50,314 nucleotides of DNA from Candidatus Omnitrophota bacterium (GTDB taxonomy: Bacteria > Omnitrophota > Gorgyraeia > Velamenicoccales > Velamenicoccaceae): contig JAGVOQ010000033.1 in NCBI GenBank assembly GCA_020052645.1, forward strand, positions 1-50,314, written 5' to 3'. Below, in pieces: positions 36,287-44,755 of the stretch; the stretch's first letter is position 1, and each line of letters starts with the position of its first letter. The notes beneath the pieces are model-generated. The model made no database searches and was not told the origin of the DNA. It saw only the letters and a program-made list of their open reading frames with translations. The position numbers and the translations under genes were made by a program.

Positions 36287-36619
36287 ATGAATCATTGGCT
36301 TTTGCTTCCTCCAGTAGCTTTTGTTGTGATCCTCGTTGTCAGTTGGTTATTTTTTAGGATCTGCGCGCGGTTTTCTTTTAAGCCGCAAAAACATTCGGCA
36401 GCAGAAGGCACGTCGTACGCTTGTGGTGAAGCAAATTATGATAATACGGCGCAGCCGGATTACAGTACTTTTTTTCCTTTTGCTTTTTTCTTTACGCTGG
36501 CGCATGTAGCGACACTGATCATGACGACTGTTCCCGTTGAGAATCCGTCGATATTTGTTATGGTCGCGCTGTATATTTTGGGCGCGGCTATTGGTTTGTA
36601 TATTCTTTTTAGGAAATGA
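36287..36619 (+). CDS. NuoA-like membrane subunit
   Basis: A 110-residue protein with three hydrophobic helices (about 5-24, 60-80, 86-106). The loop AEGTSYACGEANYDN resembles the Y-x-C-G conserved region of NuoA (ND3), where NuoA usually has YECG. Complex I and a few hydrogenases carry this subunit; Ech and Mbh types normally do not. Its presence together with a NuoC-like protein makes this enzyme more complex-I-like. AGGATATTC precedes the ATG. Confidence 0.75.
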   Translation: MNHWLLLPPVAFVVILVVSWLFFRICARFSFKPQKHSAAEGTSYACGEANYDNTAQPDYSTFFPFAFFFTLAHVATLIMTTVPVENPSIFVMVALYILGAAIGLYILFRK

Positions 36620-36625
36620 GGAATT

Positions 36626-37081
36626 ATGTCTTTAGCGAAAAAGATAATGACATGGGCAAGGATCAAGTCGCCTTGGATCATTCATTTTAATACAGGCGCG
36701 TGTAATGCTTGCGATATCGAGATCATCGCGGCATTAACACCGCGTTATGACTTGGAGCGTTTTGGTATACAGCTTAAGGGTACGCCGCGGCATGCGGATG
36801 TGCTTGTCTGTTCCGGGCCTGTGACAAAGCAGATTGAAGATCGATTGATCCGGATCTATGAGCAGATGCCGGAACCGAAGTTCGTGGTGGCGGTCGGGAC
36901 CTGCGCCTGTTCCGGAGGTGTTTTTAAAGGGTGTTATAATATTAAAGGCGGCATCAACGCCGTGATCCCTGTTTCCGCATTCATACCTGGTTGTCCGGCC
37001 AGCCCTAAGGCAATTATAGACGGCATGATTAAGCTTTTGACAAGTCTGGAAGAGAAAGAATCGGTGAAAAAAGATGCTTAA
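36626..37081 (+). CDS. Group 4 [NiFe] hydrogenase small subunit (NuoB-like)
   Basis: A 151-residue electron-transfer subunit that holds one [4Fe-4S] cluster close to the active site. The ligands appear as Cys26 and Cys29 (GACNACDIE), Cys93 (GTCACSGG) and Cys123 (PGCPASP). The C-x-x-C pair is hydrogenase-like; complex I NuoB has adjacent CC. It overlaps the NuoC-like gene by eight bases and the large subunit follows. Confidence 0.93.
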   Translation: MSLAKKIMTWARIKSPWIIHFNTGACNACDIEIIAALTPRYDLERFGIQLKGTPRHADVLVCSGPVTKQIEDRLIRIYEQMPEPKFVVAVGTCACSGGVFKGCYNIKGGINAVIPVSAFIPGCPASPKAIIDGMIKLLTSLEEKESVKKDA

Positions 37082-37535
37082 TGAAGAAAAAATCATTCAA
37101 GATCTTTGTGGAAAGTTTAAATTTTTAGAAAATCAGATTAAGGCCACGCGGCCTCGTAGGATTTTTTTAGAAGTTCCTTATGAACATTTTATGGAAGTTT
37201 TTGATTTTTGTGTTCGACAGCTATCTTTTACTCAGTTGTGTGCCATGTCAGGTCTTGATGATGTAGAGAAATTGAGTGTTATGTATCATTTGGCGCAAGA
37301 AGGCGGGATTGTGATTAATTTAAAGACAGGCGTGTCGAGAGAACAGCCTGTTTTAAAAACAGTGATGCCGTATTTTCTTTGCGCGGAGATTTATGAAAGA
37401 GAATTGGTAGATTTATTTGGTTTTAAAATTGAAGGGTTGCCTGATGGCAATCGGTATCCTTTAACGGATGATTGGCCTAAAGGTGAATTTCCGCTTCGCA
37501 AAGATTGGAAGCCTTTTGATCAAAAGAAGGCTTAA
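37074..37535 (+). CDS. NuoC-like 30-kDa subunit of the hydrogenase
   Basis: A 153-residue soluble subunit. The C-terminal half has YFLCAEIYERELVDLFGFKIEG and RYPLTDDWPKGEFPLRKDW, the complex I 30-kDa signature (E-R-E-x-x-D-x-F-G, then L-x-x-D-W-x-x-x-P-L-R-K-D). It helps bridge the large subunit to the other hydrophilic subunits. The ATG at 37074 lies inside the small-subunit gene and no strong ribosome-binding site is evident, so coupling is likely. Confidence 0.92.
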   Translation: MLNEEKIIQDLCGKFKFLENQIKATRPRRIFLEVPYEHFMEVFDFCVRQLSFTQLCAMSGLDDVEKLSVMYHLAQEGGIVINLKTGVSREQPVLKTVMPYFLCAEIYERELVDLFGFKIEGLPDGNRYPLTDDWPKGEFPLRKDWKPFDQKKA

Positions 37536-37547
37536 GGAGGATTAGCT

Positions 37548-38786
37548 ATGCATCATTCAAGTAAATTTAAAATACCTATGGGGCCGCAGCATCCTGCTTT
37601 AAAAGAGCCGGAAAGTTTTAGCATCGCTCTCAAGGGTGAGAAGATTATGGGCGTTGATATCCGTCTTGGGTACAATCATCGCGGCATTGAAAAGGCCTGC
37701 GAAGAACGGACTTTTGTCCAGGATGTTTATTTGATTGAACGCGTTTGTGGTATCTGTTCGCATTCGCATTCAACTGCTTTTGTTCAAGGAGTAGAAGAAA
37801 TTGCTGGCCTTATCGTGCCTCCAAGGGCTCAATACATTCGTACGCTCATCGGTGAATTGGAGCGTGTGCACAGCCATCTGCTTTGGTTAGGTGTCGCCGG
37901 CCATGAAATTGGTTTTGATACGTTGCTTATGTATACATGGCGGGACAGAGAGATCGTCATGGATATCCTGGCACTTCTTTCTGGGAATCGTGTTAATTAT
38001 GGCATGAACATGATTGGCGGTGTGCGCCGCAATGTCACTGAAGAACAGGCGCAAGATATTCTGAAAGGTGTCAAGACCCTTGAAGAACGCACCAAGTATT
38101 ATATTGAGGTTGCGACCCAGGAGACGACGATCATTAAACGTCTTTCTGGCGTCGGGGTCTTAAAAAAAGATGATGCGCTTCGTTTGGGCGCTGTAGGCCC
38201 GACGGCACGCGCCTCAGGCGTGGAATATGACGTGCGTCGTAACGATCCCTATGCGGCTTATGCCGAATTGGATTTTAATGTGATAACAGATACAAATAGC
38301 GATGTGTATGGCCGTACCATTGTGCGTGTTAAAGAGCTCCTAGAGTCTTATAAAATGATTCGTCAGTGCTTAAAGAATCTCCCCAATGGGCCGATTGCTG
38401 TTAAAGCGCCACGCAAGATTCCGGCAGGGGAGGCGATCAGCCGCTATGAAGCACCCCGCGGCGAAGACGTTCATTATATAAAATCCAATGGAGGAGAGAA
38501 GCCTGAGCGCGTAAAAGTCCGTGCGCCGACACTTGCGAATATCCAGGCGGTTAAACATATGCTTAAAGACAGATATTTGGCGGATATGCCGATCGTGGTG
38601 GCTGCGATTGATCCGTGTTTTTCCTGTACAGATAGACTTGTTTCTGTTAAAGGTAACGCGGGTAAGAGCAAAAAGATCTTAACGTGGGAGGCGCTTCGTA
38701 ATTACAGCGTTGAATGGCATCAGGTTCACGGGATTGATTTTACAGAATTGAGCTATAAATTCAGAACTAAAATGGAAAGGTTTTAA
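37548..38786 (+). CDS. Group 4 [NiFe] hydrogenase large catalytic subunit
   Basis: A 412-residue large subunit. All four nickel-iron ligands are present: Cys67 and Cys70 (RVCGICSHSHS) and Cys357 and Cys360 (DPCFSCTDR). This separates it from NuoD, which has lost them. The front GPQHPALKEPESFSI and RGIEKACEERTF are typical of group 4. A tail of about 49 residues follows the last motif and is presumably removed by the protease encoded at 40068, or kept as in NuoD-like proteins. TAAGGAGG precedes the ATG. The reaction would be H+ reduction or H2 oxidation coupled to ion pumping. Confidence 0.95.
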   Translation: MHHSSKFKIPMGPQHPALKEPESFSIALKGEKIMGVDIRLGYNHRGIEKACEERTFVQDVYLIERVCGICSHSHSTAFVQGVEEIAGLIVPPRAQYIRTLIGELERVHSHLLWLGVAGHEIGFDTLLMYTWRDREIVMDILALLSGNRVNYGMNMIGGVRRNVTEEQAQDILKGVKTLEERTKYYIEVATQETTIIKRLSGVGVLKKDDALRLGAVGPTARASGVEYDVRRNDPYAAYAELDFNVITDTNSDVYGRTIVRVKELLESYKMIRQCLKNLPNGPIAVKAPRKIPAGEAISRYEAPRGEDVHYIKSNGGEKPERVKVRAPTLANIQAVKHMLKDRYLADMPIVVAAIDPCFSCTDRLVSVKGNAGKSKKILTWEALRNYSVEWHQVHGIDFTELSYKFRTKMERF

Positions 38787-39728
38787 ATGGGTCTGGCACT
38801 ATTCACGATTCTTATTTTTCCAGGGTTTTTGTTTGTGAGTGTTTTCGGGCTTATGGCCGAATTTTTTGACCGTAGGATTTACGCGCGTCTGCAAAATCGT
38901 GTTGGGCCTCCATGGTTCCAGGCATTCGCAGATTTTATCAAGCTTTTAGGAAAAGAGGACATTGTGCCGTGCGCAGCGAATGAGAAGATGTTTGACTTTG
39001 CGCCGCTTTTTGCTTTGACGAGCGCTGTCACAGTATTTCTTTATATTCCCCTCTGGAAAGCGCCTGTGACATTCTCTTTTAACGGTGACATCGTCATGAT
39101 GCTATATCTTTTAACGATACCGACCTTGGCGTTTTTTATTGGGGGATGGTATTCCCGGTCGCTCTATGCACGGTTGGGTTCCGTGCGTTGCGTGACACAA
39201 TTATTTGCTTATGAGGTTCCTCTTTTTATGAGTATTTTGTCGAGCGCTCTTTTAGCTAATACCTGGGAATTGAAAGAAGTCGCGGCATTTTATCTTAAAC
39301 ATCCTTTGTATAGCTTATTCAATCTGGTAGGTTTCTTCGTTTCCCTGATCGCGATATTGGGAAAGCTGGAAAAAGTCCCTTTTGACATTCCTGAGGCAGA
39401 GACGGAGATCGTAGCAGGTACTTTTACAGAATACAGCGGCAGGCGATTGGCTATCTTAAGGTTGACAATCGACGTGGAAATGGTTGTTGGCGCCGCATTG
39501 CTGGTGGCTGTATTTTTTCCTTTTGCTCTTTACTTCCAATCTGTGTTGGGATTTCTCGTGGCTGTTTTGGAGATTTGTGGCGTGATCGCTTTGTTGGCAC
39601 TCTTGCGTACTATTGTGGCGAGATTGCGCATTGATCAGATGATTAATTTTTGCTGGAAAGTCCTTGTCCCATTTTCTCTTTTTCAGCTTTTATTAAACCT
39701 TATTTTAAAAGGAAAACTCATTTTATGA
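38787..39728 (+). CDS. NuoH/EchB-like membrane subunit
   Basis: A 313-residue membrane anchor of the NuoH family. RRIYARLQNRVGPPWFQAFADFIKLLGKEDIVP matches the conserved cytosolic loop near residues 25-55. The later segment KVPFDIPEAETEIVAGTFTEYSG carries the conserved Pro-Glu-Ala-Glu pattern that joins quinone or ferredoxin chemistry to the membrane arm. The ATG directly follows the large-subunit stop, and the gene overlaps the ferredoxin-like gene by four bases. Confidence 0.94.
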   Translation: MGLALFTILIFPGFLFVSVFGLMAEFFDRRIYARLQNRVGPPWFQAFADFIKLLGKEDIVPCAANEKMFDFAPLFALTSAVTVFLYIPLWKAPVTFSFNGDIVMMLYLLTIPTLAFFIGGWYSRSLYARLGSVRCVTQLFAYEVPLFMSILSSALLANTWELKEVAAFYLKHPLYSLFNLVGFFVSLIAILGKLEKVPFDIPEAETEIVAGTFTEYSGRRLAILRLTIDVEMVVGAALLVAVFFPFALYFQSVLGFLVAVLEICGVIALLALLRTIVARLRIDQMINFCWKVLVPFSLFQLLLNLILKGKLIL

Positions 39729-40093
39729 GACCTGGCAAGATGCTTCGGGAAGTTTTAAAACACCTGTTCAAAAAGCCCGCGACGAATATGTATCCGGCAG
39801 AAAAACTGGATATGCCAAAAACATATCGCGGGAAGCTTATCTTCCATGCTGATAAGTGTATCGGTTGCAAGCTTTGCGTGAGGGATTGCCCGTCGGGTGC
39901 CATCACTATCAATAAGATCGGTGAAAAACAATTTGAGGCAGTTCTCGATTTGGGAAAATGTATTTATTGCGCGCAATGTGTGGATTCTTGTCTTAAAAAA
40001 GCTCTTGAGGCGACGAATGATGTAGAGTTGGCGCAGTTGGATTCAAAAAAACTGAAGGTGGTTTTGGGTGAAAAATCTGGCTCAAGCTCTTAA
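39725..40093 (+). CDS. NuoI-like 2x[4Fe-4S] ferredoxin subunit
   Basis: A 122-residue protein with two classical clusters: Cys45, 48, 51, 55 (CIGCKLCVRDCP) and Cys79, 82, 85, 89 (CIYCAQCVDSCL). It is the electron input or output subunit, probably linking to soluble ferredoxin. I placed the start at 39725, overlapping the NuoH-like stop as ATGA; the longer in-frame reading extends into the preceding gene. It overlaps the protease gene by 26 bases. Confidence 0.93.
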   Translation: MRPGKMLREVLKHLFKKPATNMYPAEKLDMPKTYRGKLIFHADKCIGCKLCVRDCPSGAITINKIGEKQFEAVLDLGKCIYCAQCVDSCLKKALEATNDVELAQLDSKKLKVVLGEKSGSSS

Positions 40094-40565
40094 TCAACGG
40101 CTTAAAGGCGCGAAGCGTCTTTCTCTTTTAGGTGTAGGGTCTGATTTAAGAGGGGATGATGTCGCAGGTATTCTTGTCGCGAATTCTCTTTCGCTAAAAG
40201 CCAAGAAGTCGCGGAACTTTAAAGTTTTTATCGGTGAGACAGCTCCGGAAAACCTTACCGGGGAAATCAGGAAGTTTGATTCAACGCACCTTATTATTGT
40301 TGATTCCGCAGATATGAATAAAAAACCAGGGAGCGTGCAATTGATCGATCCGGATCAGATCGGAGGTCTTTCATTCTGTACTCACAGTTTGCCCTTGAAA
40401 GTCATGACGGATTATTTAGAAAAAAGTGTAGGATGTAAGACGTGCATCATTGGTATTCAGCCCAAAGGCCTTGGTTTTGACACACGGTGTTCTCCTGAGG
40501 TCCGTCGCACGGCAAAAAATATTTCAAATCTCTTATGGAAAGTTGTTAAAAATCTGGGTCTTTAA
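40068..40565 (+). CDS. Hydrogenase maturation endopeptidase (HycI/HyaD family)
   Basis: A 165-residue protease that clips the large-subunit C-terminus after nickel insertion. GVGSDLRGDDVAG (22-34) matches the G-x-G-N-x-L-x-x-D-D/E-G motif, with Ser in place of Asn. THSLPLKVMTDYLE contains the conserved His-Ser region. The start is GTG at 40068 inside the ferredoxin gene. It is the last gene of the cluster. The hyp genes for nickel-site assembly are not in the window. Confidence 0.9.
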   Translation: MKNLAQALNQRLKGAKRLSLLGVGSDLRGDDVAGILVANSLSLKAKKSRNFKVFIGETAPENLTGEIRKFDSTHLIIVDSADMNKKPGSVQLIDPDQIGGLSFCTHSLPLKVMTDYLEKSVGCKTCIIGIQPKGLGFDTRCSPEVRRTAKNISNLLWKVVKNLGL

Positions 40566-40592
40566 AGATTGAGTTAAAGAAGTGAAGTTCCT

Positions 40593-40664
40593 TCCTCCTT
40601 TAGCAGAAAATGCACAACACCATTCATCTTAAGGGCTTTAGCCCTAAAGGATTTCTGCGGAGGA
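40593..40664 (+). promoter_or_regulatory. RNA module X-like, copy 5, leader of the K+ transporter gene
   Basis: TCCTCC (40593-40598) pairs with GGAGGA (40659-40664), and GCAGAAA (40603-40609) pairs with TTTCTGC (40652-40658), around TTTAGC. The 3' side reads TGCGGAGGATTAACG, close to TGCGGAGTTAAC and TGCGGGATTAAC of copies 4 and 6. It lacks the long hairpin and the 3' RBS hairpin, so it is a divergent or reduced copy. The transporter starts 20 bases later. Confidence 0.45.
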
Positions 40665-40683
40665 TTAACGCGAAGGCAAAAAA

Positions 40684-42720
40684 ATGAAAAAAATAAGCGA
40701 AATTATTTCAAAAGACAAATATTTTGATGACGTTTGTCATCAGCCGCATCAGACGCTTAGGCAGCGCATCAAGTGTTTGTTTTTGGGCAAATCACAGAAT
40801 CCAAGGGATTCGAGGATTTTCCATAAATTGAGTTTAATTGCTTTTTTTGCCTGGGTTGGTTTGGGAGCTGACGGATTGTCGTCTTCCTGCTATGGTCCTC
40901 AAGAAGCTTTTTTAGCCCTTGGCGGCCATACGTATTTAAGTATTTTTGTGGCTATTGCCACAGTTTTGACAATTTTTATTATTAGCGCCAGTTATTCTCA
41001 GATCGTCGAGCTTTTTCCAACGGGCGGTGGCGGATATCTTGTTGCCAGCAAGCTTTTGTCTCCTACACTCGGCATGATCTCTGGCTGCGCGTTGTTGATC
41101 GATTATATCTTGACCATCGCGGTTTCTGTTGCCAGCGGTGCGGATGCTATCTTCAGTTTTCTTCCTCCTGAATGGCATGTTTATAAACTTCAGTTTGCGC
41201 TCATCGTTGTATTTGTTCTCGTATTTTTGAATATGAGGGGCGTCAAAGAATCTATTCTAGTCTTAACTCCGATCTTTCTGATTTTTCTTTTAACCCATGT
41301 ATTCATAATTATTTTTGCGCTGAGTACGCACGGGCCTGTTTTGCCTCATATTGCATCATCCATAAAAGGTGATATTCATAGTACGGTGTCTCAAGTTGGA
41401 TTTTTTGGAATGTTTCTTTTGATCCTAAGGGCTTATACCATGGGCGCAGGAACTTTTACAGGGATTGAAGCTGTCAGTAATGGGCTTTCTGTTTTAAGAG
41501 AGCCTAAAGTGGAAACAGCTAAGCGCACCATGCGTTACATGGCGATTTCTTTGTCTTTTGTTGTTTTTGGAGTAATGCTGGCTTATTTATTCTATGGCGT
41601 AGGACCACAGCCAGGAAAGACCTTTAACGCGGTTTTAATAGAAAAGGCTGTTGGGGGATGGGGGAGTTTGGGGAATGCATTTCTTTTGATCACGCTTGCT
41701 TCTGAGGCACTGCTGCTTTTTGTCGCCGCTCAAACTGGTTTTTTAGGCGGACCGGCTGTTTTGGCGAATATGGCGGTGGACCGGTGGTTTCCTATTAAAT
41801 TCTCGACGCTAAGCGACAGGCTTGTGATTCAAAAAGGCATCATTATCATGGGAAGCCTTTCTGCCGTCTTAATGATTTTTTCTCAAGGTTCTGTGCGTTT
41901 CCTTGTTATCCTTTACAGCATCAACGTTTTTATAACTTTTGTTTTGTCCCAGGCAGGAATGGTGCGGCATTGGTGGGATTCCCGGAACAAAATAAAAAAT
42001 TGGGTTAGAAAAATTTCCATTAATGGCATCGGTCTTTTGTTGAGCTTTTTTATCCTTATCTCCATGATTGTCCTGAAATTCAATGAAGGCGGCTGGATTA
42101 CTTTGTTCATTACAGCCACGTTAGTCCTTTTGGCTATTTTGACAAAACGTCATTACTATCAAATCGCAAAACAATTAAGGCGCTTGAACAGCCTTGTTGC
42201 AGCCACGGAAATAGAGCAATATGCCACGGAACACCTGGAGCATAATCCTGTTTTTGATCCTAAAGCCAAGACAGCTGTTTTATTGGTGAATGGATTTAAC
42301 GGTATGGGCCTGCATACGCTTTTTGGTATTATCCGCACATTCGGCGATACATTTAGAAATTTCGTATTTTTAGAAGTCGGTATTGTTGATGCCGGAAATT
42401 TTAAAGGCAAAGAAGAAATGGATAATCTTGGGGCCCATGTAAAGACAGACCTTGACCGCTATGTGGATTTTATGAAAAAGCAGGGGTATTACGCGGAAGG
42501 TATTTCTTCTGTTGCTGTAGACGTGGTGGATGAGGTGGATCAGCTCACGCCTCAGATTATGAGCCGTTTCCCCAATGCCGTCTTTTTCGGAGGACAGCTG
42601 TTGTTTGAAAAAGACACGTTGTTTGCGCCTTTATTCCATAATTACACCGTTTTTTCCCTTCAAAAGAGGTTGTATCGGCAGGGGATCCCCTTTGTTATAT
42701 TGCCCATCCGCGTGAATTAA
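40684..42720 (+). CDS. KimA/KUP-like potassium transporter (APC superfamily)
   Basis: A 678-residue transporter with about 12 hydrophobic helices and a cytosolic C-terminal domain of about 180 residues. The features LGADGLSSSCYGPQEAFLALG and ELFPTGGGGYLVASKLL, then IDYILTIAVSVASGADAIFSFL, follow B. subtilis KimA (YdaO), a proton-coupled K+ importer. KimA expression is controlled by a c-di-AMP riboswitch in Bacillus. An amino-acid permease of the same superfamily is the alternative. It is a single gene after the hydrogenase cluster, with a module-X-like leader. Confidence 0.85.
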   Translation: MKKISEIISKDKYFDDVCHQPHQTLRQRIKCLFLGKSQNPRDSRIFHKLSLIAFFAWVGLGADGLSSSCYGPQEAFLALGGHTYLSIFVAIATVLTIFIISASYSQIVELFPTGGGGYLVASKLLSPTLGMISGCALLIDYILTIAVSVASGADAIFSFLPPEWHVYKLQFALIVVFVLVFLNMRGVKESILVLTPIFLIFLLTHVFIIIFALSTHGPVLPHIASSIKGDIHSTVSQVGFFGMFLLILRAYTMGAGTFTGIEAVSNGLSVLREPKVETAKRTMRYMAISLSFVVFGVMLAYLFYGVGPQPGKTFNAVLIEKAVGGWGSLGNAFLLITLASEALLLFVAAQTGFLGGPAVLANMAVDRWFPIKFSTLSDRLVIQKGIIIMGSLSAVLMIFSQGSVRFLVILYSINVFITFVLSQAGMVRHWWDSRNKIKNWVRKISINGIGLLLSFFILISMIVLKFNEGGWITLFITATLVLLAILTKRHYYQIAKQLRRLNSLVAATEIEQYATEHLEHNPVFDPKAKTAVLLVNGFNGMGLHTLFGIIRTFGDTFRNFVFLEVGIVDAGNFKGKEEMDNLGAHVKTDLDRYVDFMKKQGYYAEGISSVAVDVVDEVDQLTPQIMSRFPNAVFFGGQLLFEKDTLFAPLFHNYTVFSLQKRLYRQGIPFVILPIRVN

Positions 42721-42727
42721 ATAATTC

Positions 42728-42755
42728 TTGACAAATCGTAAATTAATGGTAAACT
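42728..42755 (+). promoter_or_regulatory. Promoter upstream of the first cold-shock gene
   Basis: TTGACA (42728-42733) and TAAACT (42750-42755), spacing 16. Transcription would begin near 42762 and meet the terminator at 42789-42831, leaving about 70 nt, before the cold-shock gene at 42942. The same promoter-then-terminator layout is seen before atpZ. Confidence 0.65.
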
Positions 42756-42788
42756 CACAGTTGTAGTAAATAAAGATTAGAAGTCTTG

Positions 42789-42831
42789 AACCGCAAGGGT
42801 GAAAAAGATAACTAACCTTGCGGTTTTTTTT
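42789..42831 (+). terminator. Strong intrinsic terminator or attenuator
   Basis: AACCGCAAGG (42789-42798) pairs perfectly with CCTTGCGGTT (42816-42825) over a 17-base loop, followed by TTTTTT. It ends the K+ transporter transcript or attenuates the promoter just upstream. Confidence 0.85.
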
Positions 42832-42847
42832 ATCAGCGTCATATTTA

Positions 42848-42904
42848 CCCCGTTAGGGAATTCAGATGTCTAGCAGGTAAAGGTGATAAAGATTTCTAAC
42901 GGGG
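42848..42904. repeat. CCCCGTTAGAGA-type repeat, copy 4 (short, variant)
   Basis: CCCCGTTAGGGA (42848-42859) and TTTCTAACGGGG (42893-42904) bound a 57-base element, half the length of the three copies near the secretin. Each arm has diverged slightly. It lies in the leader of the first cold-shock gene, 38 bases before the start codon. Confidence 0.7.
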
Positions 42905-42941
42905 TTTACTATAATTTTGAGGAAAAGGAGGTATTCAAGCA

Positions 42942-43142
42942 ATGGCAAAAGGAGTTGTTAAGTGGTTTAATAACCAAAAAGGTTATGGTTTTATCACTCC
43001 GGAGAATGGTAAGGATGTGTTTGTGCATCATACCGCTATTCAGGGTGAAGGTTACAAGTCTTTGGACGAAGGACAAGCGGTTGAGTTCGAAATCGAAAAA
43101 GGTCCTAAAGGCGAACAGGCTACCAACGTAGTTAAGTTGTAA
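42942..43142 (+). CDS. cspA: CspA family cold-shock protein 1
   Basis: A 66-residue nucleic-acid-binding protein with a single cold-shock fold. RNP1 is KGYGFIT and RNP2 is VFVHHTAI, both intact. It acts as an RNA chaperone. AAAAGGAGG precedes the ATG. A long leader (from about 42762) with a terminator and a repeat hairpin suggests control at the RNA level, as is known for cspA mRNAs. Confidence 0.97.
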   Translation: MAKGVVKWFNNQKGYGFITPENGKDVFVHHTAIQGEGYKSLDEGQAVEFEIEKGPKGEQATNVVKL

Positions 43143-43163
43143 CCTGAAGGTGGGATAATCATG

Positions 43164-43200
43164 GGCCCGGTCTCTTTGAAGAGCCGGGCCTTTTTATTTT
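43164..43200 (+). terminator. Intrinsic terminator after cold-shock gene 1
   Basis: GGCCCGG (43164-43170) with CCGGGCC (43184-43190) and inner CTCTT/AAGAG form a 12-bp stem with one bulged T, then TTTTTATTTTTG. A classic terminator, ending transcription before the second cold-shock gene. Confidence 0.9.
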
Positions 43201-43220
43201 TGTAAACCCGGAGAGCCGAT

Positions 43221-43430
43221 ATGCATACAGGTAAAATAAAAAAGTTAGTGGGCGAAAGAGGTTTTGGTTTTATCAGCGATAATGACGGCCGAGAGGTATT
43301 TTTTCATCAAAATAATATTGTTGACAGTAAATTTTCCGATTTGAAAGAAGATCAGGAAGTTGAATTTGATGTTGAAGCTTCAGAAAAAGGGCCTCGCGCG
43401 GTCAACGTTCGTGTTATCCAAAAGGGATAG
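43221..43430 (+). CDS. CspA family cold-shock protein 2
   Basis: A 69-residue cold-shock-domain protein, more divergent than its neighbour. RNP1 is RGFGFIS and RNP2 is VFFHQNNI. GGAGAG precedes the ATG. The tail (EKGPRAVNVRVIQKG) is standard. It is followed by the radical-SAM gene after two bases, so these two are likely co-transcribed. Confidence 0.95.
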   Translation: MHTGKIKKLVGERGFGFISDNDGREVFFHQNNIVDSKFSDLKEDQEVEFDVEASEKGPRAVNVRVIQKG

Positions 43431-43432
43431 GG

Positions 43433-44755
43433 ATGAAAATAGTTTTGATTGAACCTCGCGCGTGTGAGGCGAATGTCTATAGTAAAATATCCATGCCGCT
43501 GTTGGGCCCGGTCTACTTAGGGACTATTTTAAAAAATAGAGGGCATGAGGTTGAGATTTATCATGAAAACATTCAGCCTCCTGATTATGCGAATCTTAAA
43601 GCTGATCTTGTGGGTATTTCTATCCTCACTTCGACCGCGACCCGCGGTTATGAAATTGCCAAAAAATTCAATAAAGAAAAAGTGATTATGGGCGGCGTCC
43701 ATGCGAGTCTTTTGCCGAATGAGGCATTAGAATTTGCCCGGCAAGTTGTTGTGGGCGAGGCTGAAGAAGTTATTGCAGATATAGCTGAGGGCAGAAACCT
43801 TGAACCAATCGTTTACGGTAAGCCTATCCAAGATTTGGATGCGCTTCCCGTTCCTGATTTTTCTTTAATTAAAGGATATCGTAAGAATCCCTTGATCATG
43901 CCCGTATCAACATCTCGTGGCTGTCCTTTTGATTGCAGCTTTTGTTCTGTCACAAAGATGTTCGGCCGAAAATACCGTTTTCGCAGTCCTTTAAATATTG
44001 TTGCGGAATTGAAATCAAGGACCGCGGGGTCATTCTTTTTCTGTGACGATAATTTTACGGCGCACCCGTTGCGGTCACGGCTTTTATTAGACCTTATGCT
44101 GAAAAATAAAATAAACAAGTGGTCTTGTCAGGTGCGTTGTGATGTGGCTAAGGATAAGGATCTCTTGAGTCTTATGAGTAAGGCCGGATGCCGCTTGGTT
44201 TGTATTGGTTTTGAATCTGTGAACCCGAAGACGCTTAAGGCCTACGACAAGAAACAGACGCTGGAAGATATTGTTTCCGCGATTCGGTCGTTCCACAAAA
44301 AAAGAATAAAAATTCATGGCATGTTTGTTTTAGGCGGAGAGGATGATAATAAAACGACTATTTGGGAAACCCTGAAATTTGTCATTAAACAAAGAATAGA
44401 TACGATGCAATTGTCTATTCTGACGCCTTTTCCCGGGACAAAGGTTTATGAAATGCTGGAAGCTCAGAAGAGAATATTTACCAGGGATTGGAGACTTTAT
44501 GATGGCCAGCATATCGTTTTTTTCCCAAAGTTGTTAACAGCAAAAGAACTACAAATGAATGTTATTAAGGCCTACGAAAAGTTTTATTCACTCACGAAGT
44601 CGTTTTCGTTAGTTTTTAAGTTACGCTTGAGAAACGCTATGTTTCGTTTTATGGGGCACGCGATAGTCCGGGAGTGGAACCGGCGTAATGTAAAGATGCC
44701 TTGGTTGTTGCAAAACGCCAGTCTAGTCGCCAATAGGAAAGAAGGCTTAGTATGA
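43433..44755 (+). CDS. B12-binding radical SAM protein
   Basis: A 440-residue protein with an N-terminal cobalamin-binding fold (about 1-120, LIEPRACEANVYSKISMPLL and VGISILTSTATRG) and a radical-SAM barrel. The cluster ligands are Cys164, Cys168 and Cys171 (RGCPFDCSFC). The C-terminal part has hydrophobic and basic patches that may sit at the membrane. Members of this broad family carry out methylations, ring closures and lipid or cofactor modifications; the substrate cannot be told. It overlaps a 53-residue Cys-rich gene by four bases. Confidence 0.9.
   Translation: MKIVLIEPRACEANVYSKISMPLLGPVYLGTILKNRGHEVEIYHENIQPPDYANLKADLVGISILTSTATRGYEIAKKFNKEKVIMGGVHASLLPNEALEFARQVVVGEAEEVIADIAEGRNLEPIVYGKPIQDLDALPVPDFSLIKGYRKNPLIMPVSTSRGCPFDCSFCSVTKMFGRKYRFRSPLNIVAELKSRTAGSFFFCDDNFTAHPLRSRLLLDLMLKNKINKWSCQVRCDVAKDKDLLSLMSKAGCRLVCIGFESVNPKTLKAYDKKQTLEDIVSAIRSFHKKRIKIHGMFVLGGEDDNKTTIWETLKFVIKQRIDTMQLSILTPFPGTKVYEMLEAQKRIFTRDWRLYDGQHIVFFPKLLTAKELQMNVIKAYEKFYSLTKSFSLVFKLRLRNAMFRFMGHAIVREWNRRNVKMPWLLQNASLVANRKEGLV

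Noticed and set aside
37548-38786. Plain NADH dehydrogenase (complex I) large subunit
   Set aside because: All four nickel-iron cysteines (C67, C70, C357, C360) are present and a hydrogenase maturation protease is encoded downstream. NuoE, F and G are absent.
42883-43131. ORF overlapping the first cold-shock gene in another frame
   Set aside because: A frame shadow of cspA, with no independent start signal.
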